From positions 1,922,001 to 1,986,000 of the forward strand of contig NZ_CP160452.1 of the NCBI RefSeq assembly GCF_041295575.1: a stretch of 64,000 nt of DNA, written 5' to 3'. The position numbers and the translations under genes are program-made. The first letter of the stretch is position 1, and each line of letters opens with the position of its first letter. Below the pieces are notes generated by a model. That model was given only the letters and a program-made list of their open reading frames with translations. It searched no databases and was not told the origin of the DNA. Positions 25,651 through 33,652 of this stretch are shown here, piece by piece. Source of the stretch: Sporosarcina pasteurii. GTDB lineage: Bacteria > Bacillota > Bacilli > Bacillales_A > Planococcaceae.

Positions 25651-27096
25651 TTACACGATGCCAGTCAATAAATAAACTGCGATCACTGCAAAACAGGCGG
25701 CTGTTTTCAAAATCGTAATCGCAAAGATATCTTTATATGCCTGTCGGTGCGTTAATCCGCAGACCATTAATAATGTAATGACTGCCCCGTTATGCGGCAA
25801 TGTATCCATTCCACCCGCTGCCATGGAGACAACTCGGTGCATAACTTCGAGTGGAATGTCAAATGCAGCAGCCGCTTCCACATATTTGTCTGCCATAATC
25901 CCTAATACGATACTGACTCCCCCCGAACCTGAACCCGTAATGCCTGCAAGAACATTCGTTAACACAGCCCCGTTGACTAAAGGATTCGTAAATGTCGTGG
26001 AAAGTGTTTGTTGAATCATCGCAAACCCCGGAAGAATTGCGATAATTCCCCCGAACCCGAATTCAGATGCCGTATTCATTGTCGCAAGGATGGAACCACT
26101 TATACCTTCATTTAATCCTACTTTAAACTTCTCTTTAGCCGCTTCGAAATTTAATGCAATTGCTGAAATAATCCCGACAAGTAATGCCAACTCCACCGAC
26201 CATAGCGATAAATGCTGCCCTAAGTTAAGCACCCCGTAGTCTTCCAGTCCAATTGCAGCAAAGTCAAATCCATCCGCATACCATTTCGGAATAAAGGTCG
26301 TGAAAATTTTATTCAATACACCAACCAGGACTAACGGAATAAACGCTAACCAATCTTTTACCTCTATCCTTACATCGGGCATTGGAATTGATGTATCTAA
26401 CGTAGCAGCAATCTCATTGGCAGGCTCTTGTTCAATAATTCGGTGTTTACCGATTCCGTAATATCCTTCACCAATTTTAACTGCTTTTCTTCGACGGCTC
26501 TCTAAATATAACATTCCACTCATAAAGATAAATAGTGCGCCAATTGATCCTAATATCGGTGCCGCATATACAGTTGTATTAAAGAATGTTGTCGGAATCA
26601 CATTTTGTATTTGCGGTGAACCTGGAATTGCATCCATTGAAAATGTAAATGCACTAAATGCAATCGTTGCCGGGATTAATCGCTTTGGTATATTTGCTTG
26701 ACGAAATAATTGAGCTGCAAAAGGATAAATCGCAAATACCACAACAAATAAACTTACCCCGCTATACGTTAAAATTGCCCCCATTAGTACCACGGTTAAT
26801 ATTGCTTGCTTTTCCCCAATAAAGCGAATAATGACCTTTGCAATTCGCTCCGCAATACCAGTCATTTCAATCACCTTTCCAAATATTGCCCCGAGAAGAA
26901 AGACAGGAAAGTATAATTTAATACAACCAACCATTTTCTCTAAAAATATACTCGAGAAAAAAGGCAGCACATAGCTAGGATCCGTAAAGAAAACCGCAAA
27001 TAATGCACAAAGTGGTGCAACAATAATGACAGAATAGCCGCGATAGGCAAAAAACATTAAGAAGCCTAGTGCTAATAGAATGATAATCAGATTCAT
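25651..27096 (-). CDS. GntP-family permease
   Basis: 481 residues with 11-13 membrane segments. AFSAFTFSMDAIPGSPQIQN and MNTASEFGFGGIIAILPG are typical of the GntP family, and GGMDTLPHNGAVITLLMVCG near the end matches the group that includes beta-hydroxybutyrate and short organic-acid permeases rather than gluconate transporters. It is the last gene of the operon ligase, hydratase, biotin carrier, permease, so the substrate is probably the organic acid that the ligase activates. No gluconate kinase is nearby, supporting this reading. Confidence 0.85.
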   Translation of the reverse strand: MNLIIILLALGFLMFFAYRGYSVIIVAPLCALFAVFFTDPSYVLPFFSSIFLEKMVGCIKLYFPVFLLGAIFGKVIEMTGIAERIAKVIIRFIGEKQAILTVVLMGAILTYSGVSLFVVVFAIYPFAAQLFRQANIPKRLIPATIAFSAFTFSMDAIPGSPQIQNVIPTTFFNTTVYAAPILGSIGALFIFMSGMLYLESRRRKAVKIGEGYYGIGKHRIIEQEPANEIAATLDTSIPMPDVRIEVKDWLAFIPLVLVGVLNKIFTTFIPKWYADGFDFAAIGLEDYGVLNLGQHLSLWSVELALLVGIISAIALNFEAAKEKFKVGLNEGISGSILATMNTASEFGFGGIIAILPGFAMIQQTLSTTFTNPLVNGAVLTNVLAGITGSGSGGVSIVLGIMADKYVEAAAAFDIPLEVMHRVVSMAAGGMDTLPHNGAVITLLMVCGLTHRQAYKDIFAITILKTAACFAVIAVYLLTGIV

Positions 27097-27139
27097 AAAA
27101 GCGCTCCCTTAATTTTATTGTTAAATTCCTTTAACGTTA

Positions 27140-27352
27140 TCAATCAAGTTCAACGAGGACGTCTTGCTCATTTACAAAATCACCTTCGTGAATATTTACT
27201 GCTTTTACGACACCATCTTTTTCAGCCGCAATCGGAATCTCCATTTTCATTGATTCCAAAATAACGACATCTTGCCCCTCCTTCACTTCCTCACCGACCG
27301 CGACCAACACTTTCCAAACACTGCCTGCCATATTGGCTGTTATCTTTGACAT
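27140..27352 (-). CDS. Biotin/lipoyl attachment domain protein (BCCP-like)
   Basis: 70 residues, a bare biotinyl domain. The modification site is ESMKMEIPI with Lys36 flanked by two Met, the biotin signature. It resembles the stand-alone biotin carrier of Bacillus yng-type acyl-CoA carboxylases. A biotin carboxylase and a carboxyltransferase are not next to it, so the carrier must work with enzymes encoded elsewhere. AAAAGGGGGA precedes the ATG. Downstream of the hydratase gene by about 70 bases. Confidence 0.88.
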   Translation of the reverse strand: MSKITANMAGSVWKVLVAVGEEVKEGQDVVILESMKMEIPIAAEKDGVVKAVNIHEGDFVNEQDVLVELD

Positions 27353-27420
27353 ACAAAATCCCCCTTTTTGAGAAGTTCATTAAACTTCTTTCCCCCGCAA
27401 CTTAACACTTCTAGCATTCT

Positions 27421-28212
27421 TCATTTATCTAAAAAATTTGGTTGACGCTTTTCAATAAATGCTTGTACGCCTTCCCGTACGTCTACAGTTTGAAAGACCT
27501 CCCCAAACCGCTCCGCCTCTGTGTGTAGCCCTTCTTCAAGCGTTTGTTCAATTCCCGTATCCATCGCCTGCTTCGCTAACGTAATTGCCACCGATGAGTG
27601 GCGCGTCATTTTTTTACCAAGGGCAATCGATTCCGCCAATGCTTCCCCCTTTGGCACGACATGATTCACAAGTCCGATTTCTTTTGCTTTGTTTGCGGAA
27701 ACAGCATCTCCTGTAAAAATCATTTCTTTCGCTTTGGACAGGCCAATTAACCGCGATAAGCGTTGTGTACCACCTGCCCCCGGAAAAAGCCCTAACTTCA
27801 CTTCAGGAAGCCCGATTTCAACTTGCTCTTCCGCAATTCGGATATCGCAACTGAGCGCCAATTCGCATCCACCGCCAAGTGCCAGTCCATTTATGGCAGC
27901 AATTGTTGGATAGGGCAATTGCTCAATCTTATTAAGGGGTCCTTGAAGCCATAAGGACTTTTCTTTCGCTAGAGGAACACCTTTTCCTATCCAATTCGGA
28001 AATCCTTTAATATCCCCACCTGCCATGAAAGCTTTTTCACCGCTTCCGGTAATAATCACTACTTTTACATTTGGTTCATTTTCAATTTCATCTAAACTAT
28101 GCGTTAACTGCTCAACGACTTCCTCACTCAGCACATTTACAGGCGGGTTATCGATTGTGATGGTTGCGATGTTTTCTTTTAATGACCATGAAACCACTTG
28201 TACAGTTTGCAT
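27421..28212 (-). CDS. Enoyl-CoA hydratase/isomerase family protein
   Basis: 263 residues from ATG 28212, with GGGGGGG upstream; the in-frame start at 28239 lies before this site. Crotonase motifs are clear: AFMAGGDIKGF (oxyanion hole), LALGGGCELALSCDIRIA and LPEVKLGLFPGAGGTQRL with the catalytic Glu pair region. It hydrates 2-enoyl-CoA or a related acyl-CoA. It starts 17 bases after the ligase stop. With the ligase and biotin carrier it points to degradation of a branched or unsaturated acid, like the leucine pathway of Bacillus. Confidence 0.9.
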   Translation of the reverse strand: MQTVQVVSWSLKENIATITIDNPPVNVLSEEVVEQLTHSLDEIENEPNVKVVIITGSGEKAFMAGGDIKGFPNWIGKGVPLAKEKSLWLQGPLNKIEQLPYPTIAAINGLALGGGCELALSCDIRIAEEQVEIGLPEVKLGLFPGAGGTQRLSRLIGLSKAKEMIFTGDAVSANKAKEIGLVNHVVPKGEALAESIALGKKMTRHSSVAITLAKQAMDTGIEQTLEEGLHTEAERFGEVFQTVDVREGVQAFIEKRQPNFLDK

Positions 28213-28228
28213 TGAATCCCCCCCATTT

Positions 28229-29806
28229 TTACGAATCATTTATTGTCACTTCTTCCGGTAACTGGCTATAGGTTTCACGCAATAAATACTTTTGGATTTT
28301 TCCAGATGGTGTGCGTGGCAGTTCATCGACAAAAATAACCTTTTTCGGTTTTTTAAAGCTTGCTAAATGTTCAACACAATACTGAATGACATCTTCTTCC
28401 GTTAACTGTGCGTCTTCTCTTTTCACAATGACAGCACACACCGCTTCAATAAACCTTTGATCCGGTATACCAATAATGGATACTTCTTTAATCTCTTTGT
28501 GTCGGTATAGGATATCTTCAATTTCCGCAGCGTAAATATTTTCACCGCCGCTCCGAATCATATCTTTTTTTCTACCTGCGATTGAAAGATAACCTTCTTC
28601 ATCGAATACGCCTAAATCGCCTGTTTTACACCAGCCATTAACAAATGTCTCCATCGTTTCTTCCGTATTTCTCCAATAACCGATTGAAACTGCTGGGCTT
28701 TTAATCGCAATTTCTCCGACTTCTCCAACAGGTAAGTTGACTCCGTAATCATCAATAATTTTTATTTCTGTTATCGGCATTGGTTTTCCGACTGTATGCC
28801 CTTTCAAAAAGGCATCTTCCGGATCAAGTGATGCAGCAATGGGGGTACCTTCCGTTAATCCATAGACTTGCACAACGCCAATATGCGGATATTTTTCTTT
28901 TAATTGTTCAAGCGCTGATGGCAATAATGGGTCGCCACCTGTATAAATCGTCTTTAAATCAGGCAATGAAAAAGTGTTTAAATCTTTACTGTTTAACATG
29001 TCATAAATCATAAAGGGAAATAAAAAACAATCGGTCACGCGCTCCTCTTCAATGACGGCTAATATTCTTTCAATTTGAAAGCCTTGACTCTTCGTTATGA
29101 TCAACGTGCCACCCATTAAAAGAACCGGTAAACCGATATCCTCCATTGCCCCTACATGATACAGCGGTCCTGTTGTCATCCCGATTTGTCGTTCTGTGAA
29201 ATTCCACTTCAATGATTGCATCGTAGAAAACCATAATGTCGTGTCATGCGTCCATATTGCCCCTTTCGGTCGTCCCGTTGTTCCAGACGTATACATAAGC
29301 ATGACAGGATCACTCAGTTTAATATCGATTTCTTCTACCTCTTCTGTCGAACCGCTTTCTAACGTACGCCAAGAGTCTGCCCATTGCGGTTTAGCTTCAT
29401 TGTCATTTAATAAACAAATATACTTTTCGACTGATGTTTTATCATGAATGCCTTCTAATTCATTGGCTAATGTTGAATGAAAACATAACACTTTTGTTTC
29501 CGAGTCGTTAATCGCATATTCTAATTCCGAACTCGTGAGACGAAAGTTAAGTCGAACTGCAATCGCACCGATTTTCGCTACCGCAAAGTATAAGCCAAAA
29601 TATTCAAGGCAATTATAGAGTAAAATACCGACTCTATCGCCTTTTTGTACACCCATATCCCGAAGTTTATTTGCATATGCATTAGAGATTGAATGGAGTT
29701 CAGAATAAGACCAAGCCCTCCCTCTCTCCTCTTTAATCGCAATTTTTGCACCCTGTTCTGTTGATAATGAATTCGCCATTTTCCTCGTAATGAGTCCAAT
29801 ATCCAT
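28229..29806 (-). CDS. AMP-binding acyl-CoA synthetase
   Basis: 525 residues from ATG 29806, which has AAAGGGGGA upstream. Motifs in order: MYTSGTTGRPKGAIW (P-loop-like A3), VYGLTEGTPIA (A5), GWCKTGDLGVFDEEGYLSI (A7), RKKDMIRSGGENIY (A8 hinge), and RTPSGKIQK near the C-terminus with the catalytic lysine of A10. It makes an acyl-adenylate and then an acyl-CoA. As first gene of the operon it lies 40 bases from a sigma-54 type promoter. The carboxylic acid it uses is not known; medium or branched chain is a guess from context. Confidence 0.9.
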   Translation of the reverse strand: MDIGLITRKMANSLSTEQGAKIAIKEERGRAWSYSELHSISNAYANKLRDMGVQKGDRVGILLYNCLEYFGLYFAVAKIGAIAVRLNFRLTSSELEYAINDSETKVLCFHSTLANELEGIHDKTSVEKYICLLNDNEAKPQWADSWRTLESGSTEEVEEIDIKLSDPVMLMYTSGTTGRPKGAIWTHDTTLWFSTMQSLKWNFTERQIGMTTGPLYHVGAMEDIGLPVLLMGGTLIITKSQGFQIERILAVIEEERVTDCFLFPFMIYDMLNSKDLNTFSLPDLKTIYTGGDPLLPSALEQLKEKYPHIGVVQVYGLTEGTPIAASLDPEDAFLKGHTVGKPMPITEIKIIDDYGVNLPVGEVGEIAIKSPAVSIGYWRNTEETMETFVNGWCKTGDLGVFDEEGYLSIAGRKKDMIRSGGENIYAAEIEDILYRHKEIKEVSIIGIPDQRFIEAVCAVIVKREDAQLTEEDVIQYCVEHLASFKKPKKVIFVDELPRTPSGKIQKYLLRETYSQLPEEVTINDS

Positions 29807-29844
29807 TATGAATTCCCCCTTTTTCAACTGTGCTAGAGTAAGTA

Positions 29845-29862
29845 AGCAAGAAGCATGCCAAT
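29845..29862 (-). promoter_or_regulatory. Sigma-54 (-24/-12) promoter of the acyl-CoA operon
   Basis: Read on the minus strand: TTGGCATGCTTCTTGCT. It has the GG of the -24 element at 29859-29858 and the GC of the -12 element at 29847-29846, with exactly 10 bases between, fitting TGGCAYG-N4-TTGCW. It is 40 bases before the ligase start and next to a sigma-54 activator gene. Confidence 0.85.
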
Positions 29863-29908
29863 TCTAAAAACGCGGTCCTATCGCTAATAGAACCTTCAGC
29901 GTAACGCT

Positions 29909-29943
29909 TCACTCCGGAAATTCGGAAATTGATTTTAGATTTC
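29909..29943 (-). promoter_or_regulatory. Possible activator binding site upstream of the sigma-54 promoter
   Basis: A direct repeat CGGAAATTCGGAAATT and an inverted partner ATTTCC lie 50-85 bases upstream of the -24 box, the range where enhancer-binding proteins bind. Placement and symmetry only; the factor's site is not known. Confidence 0.4.
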
Positions 29944-30035
29944 CGCTCTTTTAATTCACTTTTTACTATTGTCATTGAATCATAAGCATGTCCCTAATAG
30001 ATTTGCATTGACATAAATTATTCCAACATAAAAAA

Positions 30036-30069
30036 TCCGAAACTTCGGAATACTTTCCGCAGTTTCGGA
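30036..30069 (-). terminator. Terminator of the sigma-54 activator gene
   Basis: TCCGAAACT and AGTTTCGGA, a 9-bp stem 13 bases past the stop. Confidence 0.7.
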
Positions 30070-30081
30070 CTTCTATTATAT

Positions 30082-31449
30082 TCAATGAAATAATTTATAC
30101 TTTTTTATTTTATCGTAAATCGTTGAATTTCCGATGCCTAGCGCTTTTGCAGCTTCTTCCCTATCATAATTAACCTTTATTAATGTTTTTTTAATGACAG
30201 TTCTTTCATGGTCTTCCATCATTTCTTTTAAACTTTTAGGTTGATTGCTTGTCTCATGTGATTGAATATAATCTGGTAAACAATTTATTGTTAAATGCCC
30301 ATTTTCCGCTAAGTAGACGCACGCCTCAATGACATTTTCAAGTTCTCTTATATTCCCAGGCCAATGATAATGACGCAATATTGTATAGACATCTTCCTCA
30401 ATCATTGTCATTCGTTTGCCGACTTCACTTGAATACTTCTCGATAAAATGATCGATCAGTAAAGGAATGTCTTCTCTTCTTTCCCGTAAAGACGGTAAAA
30501 ATAGTTGTAGAGCGTTAATTCGATAGAACAAATCCTCTCGAAATCGTCCTTCTTTTATTAATTCTTCCAATGGACGATTGGTCGCGGCAATAATTCGAAC
30601 GTCTATCTTCTTTGGAAACGAAGCGCCGATGGGTTCAATCTCTTGCTCTTGTAGCACACGTAATAATTTACTTTGCATTTGTTGTGGCATATCACCAATC
30701 TCATCCAGAAAAATTGTACCCCCATCAGCAATTTGAAATTTTCCTTTTCTACCGCCCTTTTTAGCACCTGTAAACGTTCCTTCTTCATAACCGAATAGTT
30801 CTGATTCTAATAACTGTTCAGGAATAGAAGCACAATTGACTTTAATAAATGGCTGATCGCTTCGCTCACTTAACCGATGAATACTTTGGGCGATAATTTC
30901 TTTTCCAGTGCCACTTTCCCCTCTAATTAACACTGAAATTTTACCACCTGCAACTTTTTTCACAAGCTCTCTTACTTGTACTAACTTCGGTGAATCTCCG
31001 ATTAAATGATGCAATGCATATTGAACGTTTCCTTTATTCTCTGTATTTGACGTAAGTAAATTTTTATCCGCTAACCGATTTTGAATATGACGATTCATTT
31101 TTTTCCACTCATTGACATCTCGAAAAATAATCGTCCCAATCGCACCAATAATTCTGTTCTGCTCAAAAATCGGAATGCGATTGGCAATCACAAAATTCCC
31201 TTTTAAAAATTGTAAGTCCCCAATTTCCGATTTTCCCGTTTGAACGACGAGATGCATTCTTGTATTTTCAATTACATTCACGACATATTCGCCAATCACC
31301 TGTTCACGCGTTATATTAATAAACGCACAATAATTTTCACTCATATATTGTATTTTTCCATTGTTATCTACGATGACGGTCCCGTAACTTGCACTTTCAA
31401 AAATTATATCTAATAATTTATGATTGAATATGTCTCCCGTTCCCATCAT
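30082..31449 (-). CDS. Sigma-54-dependent transcriptional activator (PAS-AAA+-Fis HTH)
   Basis: 455 residues. An N-terminal PAS domain (about 10-115) senses a ligand. The AAA+ core (about 147-380) has Walker A GESGTGKE, the sigma-54 contact loop EEGTFTGAKKG (GTFTGA for GAFTGA), Walker B GTIFLDEIGDM and the arginine finger region FREDLFYRINAL. A Fis-type helix-turn-helix ends the protein (EEAAKALGIGNSTIYDKIKK). It should open the sigma-54 promoter at 29845-29862 when its PAS domain is bound, turning on the acyl-CoA/GntP operon. Similar to BkdR and RocR-type activators of Bacilli in architecture. Confidence 0.93.
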   Translation of the reverse strand: MMGTGDIFNHKLLDIIFESASYGTVIVDNNGKIQYMSENYCAFINITREQVIGEYVVNVIENTRMHLVVQTGKSEIGDLQFLKGNFVIANRIPIFEQNRIIGAIGTIIFRDVNEWKKMNRHIQNRLADKNLLTSNTENKGNVQYALHHLIGDSPKLVQVRELVKKVAGGKISVLIRGESGTGKEIIAQSIHRLSERSDQPFIKVNCASIPEQLLESELFGYEEGTFTGAKKGGRKGKFQIADGGTIFLDEIGDMPQQMQSKLLRVLQEQEIEPIGASFPKKIDVRIIAATNRPLEELIKEGRFREDLFYRINALQLFLPSLRERREDIPLLIDHFIEKYSSEVGKRMTMIEEDVYTILRHYHWPGNIRELENVIEACVYLAENGHLTINCLPDYIQSHETSNQPKSLKEMMEDHERTVIKKTLIKVNYDREEAAKALGIGNSTIYDKIKKYKLFH

Positions 31450-31720
31450 TTAGGCCCCCTATTATTTTCTCTCTATCTATAGAATACTGAAAGAATTTTC
31501 ACAATACAATGTTAATCGTTATGTGGGAGTCCAAAACATTGATTTTATTGATAAAAAATCATTGGGCTTTATTAGTAGCATGCTCTATTCCAACCATTTT
31601 ATAGGGCTGATTCCTAAAAACCGTTCTTAAAAATCGGCACTAACAATTGATGCAAATAATTCTTATTCGATAACTGGACATACTACCTTTGAACGATTAC
31701 TTGAGGAGGTCATTTTTAAT

Positions 31721-32512
31721 ATGCTAAGCAAAGAACTTGAATCCTTAAAGGAATTTGGCTGTGAAGACAGGTGTGTTTTAAGCGTATATTTAAATACGAA
31801 TCCGGGAGATCCACAACAACTGAATGGTGGTTGGAAAATTCATTTAAAAAACGGATTCAAAAGAATTGACGAATATTTAACCGCTTCTGAAGATGAAAAA
31901 GAAATAAAGGCCTTTAGGCAGCTAAAGGAAAAAGTGACGGAAGAAATTGACAAAAATATGAATAAACTCAGGAAAAGTGTTGTCATATTTGCGGCAGTGG
32001 AGCCTGAATTATGGTCAGTTCACTATGTGCAAGTGCCGGTAAAAACGAGCTTCCACTGGGAAAACAAACCGATGACTGAGGAAATGGAATACATGTACAA
32101 GGCCTATCCTGAAGCAGGTGTGATTTTACCAAGTTATGGCGAAGTACGTATTTTGGATACTGCAATGGGCGATGTGAAAGATGAACTTGTTTATGAATTC
32201 GATTCGGGTGTGGAAAGCTGGAGATTGAGCAAAATCGAAGAGGCCAATGAAGAACAAAAATCAAAGAAGTCTCCAAGTCCTGGTTTAGAACCACGACCTA
32301 GAACAAATATAAAACAATTTTTCAAGGGTATGGATCAAGTCGTTCAAAAACTAAAGAAAGAGCGAGGCTGGAAAGAAATTCATATTAGCGGTGAAGCAGA
32401 TGTCGCAAATGCTTTTGCAGAAACTTTACGAGAAAAACCGGCAAGTTGTATTTATAAAAATCTTAACAATAATAAAGCAAGTGATGTCATCCATCAAGTT
32501 TTTGAGAAGTAA
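31721..32512 (+). CDS. VLRF1-type (archaeal-eRF1-like) release factor family protein
   Basis: 263 residues. CVLSVYLNTNPGDPQQLNGG and the eRF1-like central domain are typical of the bacterial VLRF1/aeRF1 group, which has the eRF1 fold and is thought to act on stalled or damaged ribosomes. The stretch KSKKSPSPGLEPRPRTNIKQ is a flexible linker before a C-terminal domain with EIHISGEADVANAFAETL. AGGAGG lies about 10 bases before the ATG. The biochemical role of this family is not well established. Confidence 0.75.
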   Translation: MLSKELESLKEFGCEDRCVLSVYLNTNPGDPQQLNGGWKIHLKNGFKRIDEYLTASEDEKEIKAFRQLKEKVTEEIDKNMNKLRKSVVIFAAVEPELWSVHYVQVPVKTSFHWENKPMTEEMEYMYKAYPEAGVILPSYGEVRILDTAMGDVKDELVYEFDSGVESWRLSKIEEANEEQKSKKSPSPGLEPRPRTNIKQFFKGMDQVVQKLKKERGWKEIHISGEADVANAFAETLREKPASCIYKNLNNNKASDVIHQVFEK

Positions 32513-32520
32513 ATGATATG

Positions 32521-32556
32521 AAAAACTAACTGCTCTCATTTGAGTAGTTAGTTTTT
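32521..32556. terminator. Bidirectional terminator
   Basis: AAAACTAACTGCTC and GAGTAGTTAGTTTT with one mismatch, between the convergent genes at 31721 and 32555; it overlaps the latter's stop codon. Confidence 0.75.
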
Positions 32557-32962
32557 ATTCACGCCTCGTAAACCGAAGCTCGAATCGAATGATACACCAA
32601 TTACAAAATCCGCCAAACATATAGGCTAGTACATCAAACGGATCCCATACACTATACGTTACATACAACGGCGTAACATATTCCCAAAACAACCCACATG
32701 CTAAAGTAAAAACCAATATACGAATTAAACTGATGAGCAAGAGTCGTCTTTGATGGCTCAGTACGGCCAGAACGTTTACGATTGCGACAATCAGGATTCC
32801 CGCAAGCACATCGTTTAAATAATAATGCGCAAATGTCCAATCATATCGTTTCGTAAAAAAAGTCTTATTCACTATGTACAATACAAACGCTAAGCTACCA
32901 ACGAGTAAACTTAACTGAACAATTCTGCTTTGTTTGCCTACACGATAGGATGTTCTAAACAT
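32555..32962 (-). CDS. VanZ-like membrane protein of unknown function
   Basis: 135 residues from ATG 32962, which has GGGG six bases upstream and starts 12 bases after the stop of the zinc-ribbon gene; a longer frame to 33028 overlaps that gene. Four membrane segments. HYYLNDVLAGILIVAIVN, LFWEYVTPLY and WDPFDVLAYMFGG carry acidic residues inside the hydrophobic run, a VanZ-like pattern. Operon with the zinc-ribbon gene. Function unknown. Confidence 0.6.
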   Translation of the reverse strand: MFRTSYRVGKQSRIVQLSLLVGSLAFVLYIVNKTFFTKRYDWTFAHYYLNDVLAGILIVAIVNVLAVLSHQRRLLLISLIRILVFTLACGLFWEYVTPLYVTYSVWDPFDVLAYMFGGFCNWCIIRFELRFTRRE

Positions 32963-32973
32963 TTCGAACCCCA

Positions 32974-33144
32974 TTAACAAAATGATAAAATAACAACTGC
33001 AAGAATGATTGCACCTACGATCCCCCAAAAGGTGATGCCAACGCCGCCATTTTTGCTACTTTTGAACGTATGTCCACAGTTCGGACAGAATTCAGCTTGT
33101 CTCGAGACACTGTTCTGACAAGATGGACATGGCCTTAAACTCAT
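32974..33144 (-). CDS. Zinc-ribbon single-pass membrane protein
   Basis: 56 residues from ATG 33144, chosen for the GGAGG site 7 bases before it; the frame is open further upstream. CPSCQNSVSRQAEFCPNCGH is a complete double-knuckle zinc ribbon. A membrane segment (GITFWGIVGAIILAVVILSF) closes the protein. Such small proteins are common in Firmicutes. Role unknown. Confidence 0.72.
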   Translation of the reverse strand: MSLRPCPSCQNSVSRQAEFCPNCGHTFKSSKNGGVGITFWGIVGAIILAVVILSFC

Positions 33145-33289
33145 ATGAAAACCTCCAATATCTTTAAGAATGTTAGCCTCTTTCGTCTCCATACTATATC
33201 GTCTAGATTGGACTGTTTTCAAGTATTTAATTCGGATACATAACTGAAATTGAAATCCATTTATCCTAGCTAACCTAATGTATTTTAAT

Positions 33290-33318
33290 TTGCAATAAAA
33301 ATCAAAAAATCGTATAAT
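33290..33318 (+). promoter_or_regulatory. Promoter of the putative antitoxin RNA
   Basis: TTGCAA at 33290-33295, 17 bases, TATAAT at 33313-33318. It points to the structured plus-strand RNA region that follows; no ORF lies downstream on this strand. Confidence 0.65.
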
Positions 33319-33324
33319 GTATTT

Positions 33325-33468
33325 AAGAATTGAATAAACTAAAGAAGGCTGTCCGATATAGGGTATCGAACAGCCAATACAATAGCAGGTCCCATCAAGG
33401 GGGCGGCTGTTAGAGGATAAGATAACCCATCATAACTGAGCGCTCAACTCAAGGATGGGTTATTTCTT
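33325..33468 (+). ncRNA. Putative type I antitoxin RNA (RatA/SR4-like role)
   Basis: Downstream of a good sigma-A promoter, the plus strand has a hairpin (GGCTGTCCGATA and TATCGAACAGCC, 33347-33375), a conserved stretch GGTCCC..CAAGGGGGCGGCT, and a terminator hairpin AATAACCC/ATC type (ATAACCCATC and GATGGGTTAT, 33424-33462) with a T-run. Its 3' end overlaps the 3' end of the convergent holin-like toxin gene, the layout of txpA/RatA and bsrG/SR4. A second copy of this RNA region is at 50551-50668. Confidence 0.6.
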
Positions 33469-33543
33469 TTGATTGAATGACAGTATTGCGACAACTAATG
33501 CTGCGAAAGTTACTGCAAACATTAATGCTTCGTATACTGACAT
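33460..33543 (-). CDS. Holin-like type I toxin peptide
   Basis: 27 residues, translated by hand: MSVYEALMFAVTFAALVVAI then LSFNQKK. This is the pattern of the putative holin-like toxin family (TxpA/BsrG relatives): a Y-E/D-L-M start, one membrane segment, a basic end. AGGGGGTGATGCCA precedes the ATG. Expression would harm the membrane. The stop codon lies inside the shared terminator hairpin, where the antisense RNA overlaps it. Confidence 0.75.
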   Translation of the reverse strand: MSVYEALMFAVTFAALVVAILSFNQKK

Positions 33544-33652
33544 TGGCATCACCCCCTTTCAGGAGTGTGCCGACCACCCTTGAGTCCCCTATTCTATTGT
33601 CCTACCATTATACCACACATGCGTTCGAATACTCTATTAATTATTCATGCTT

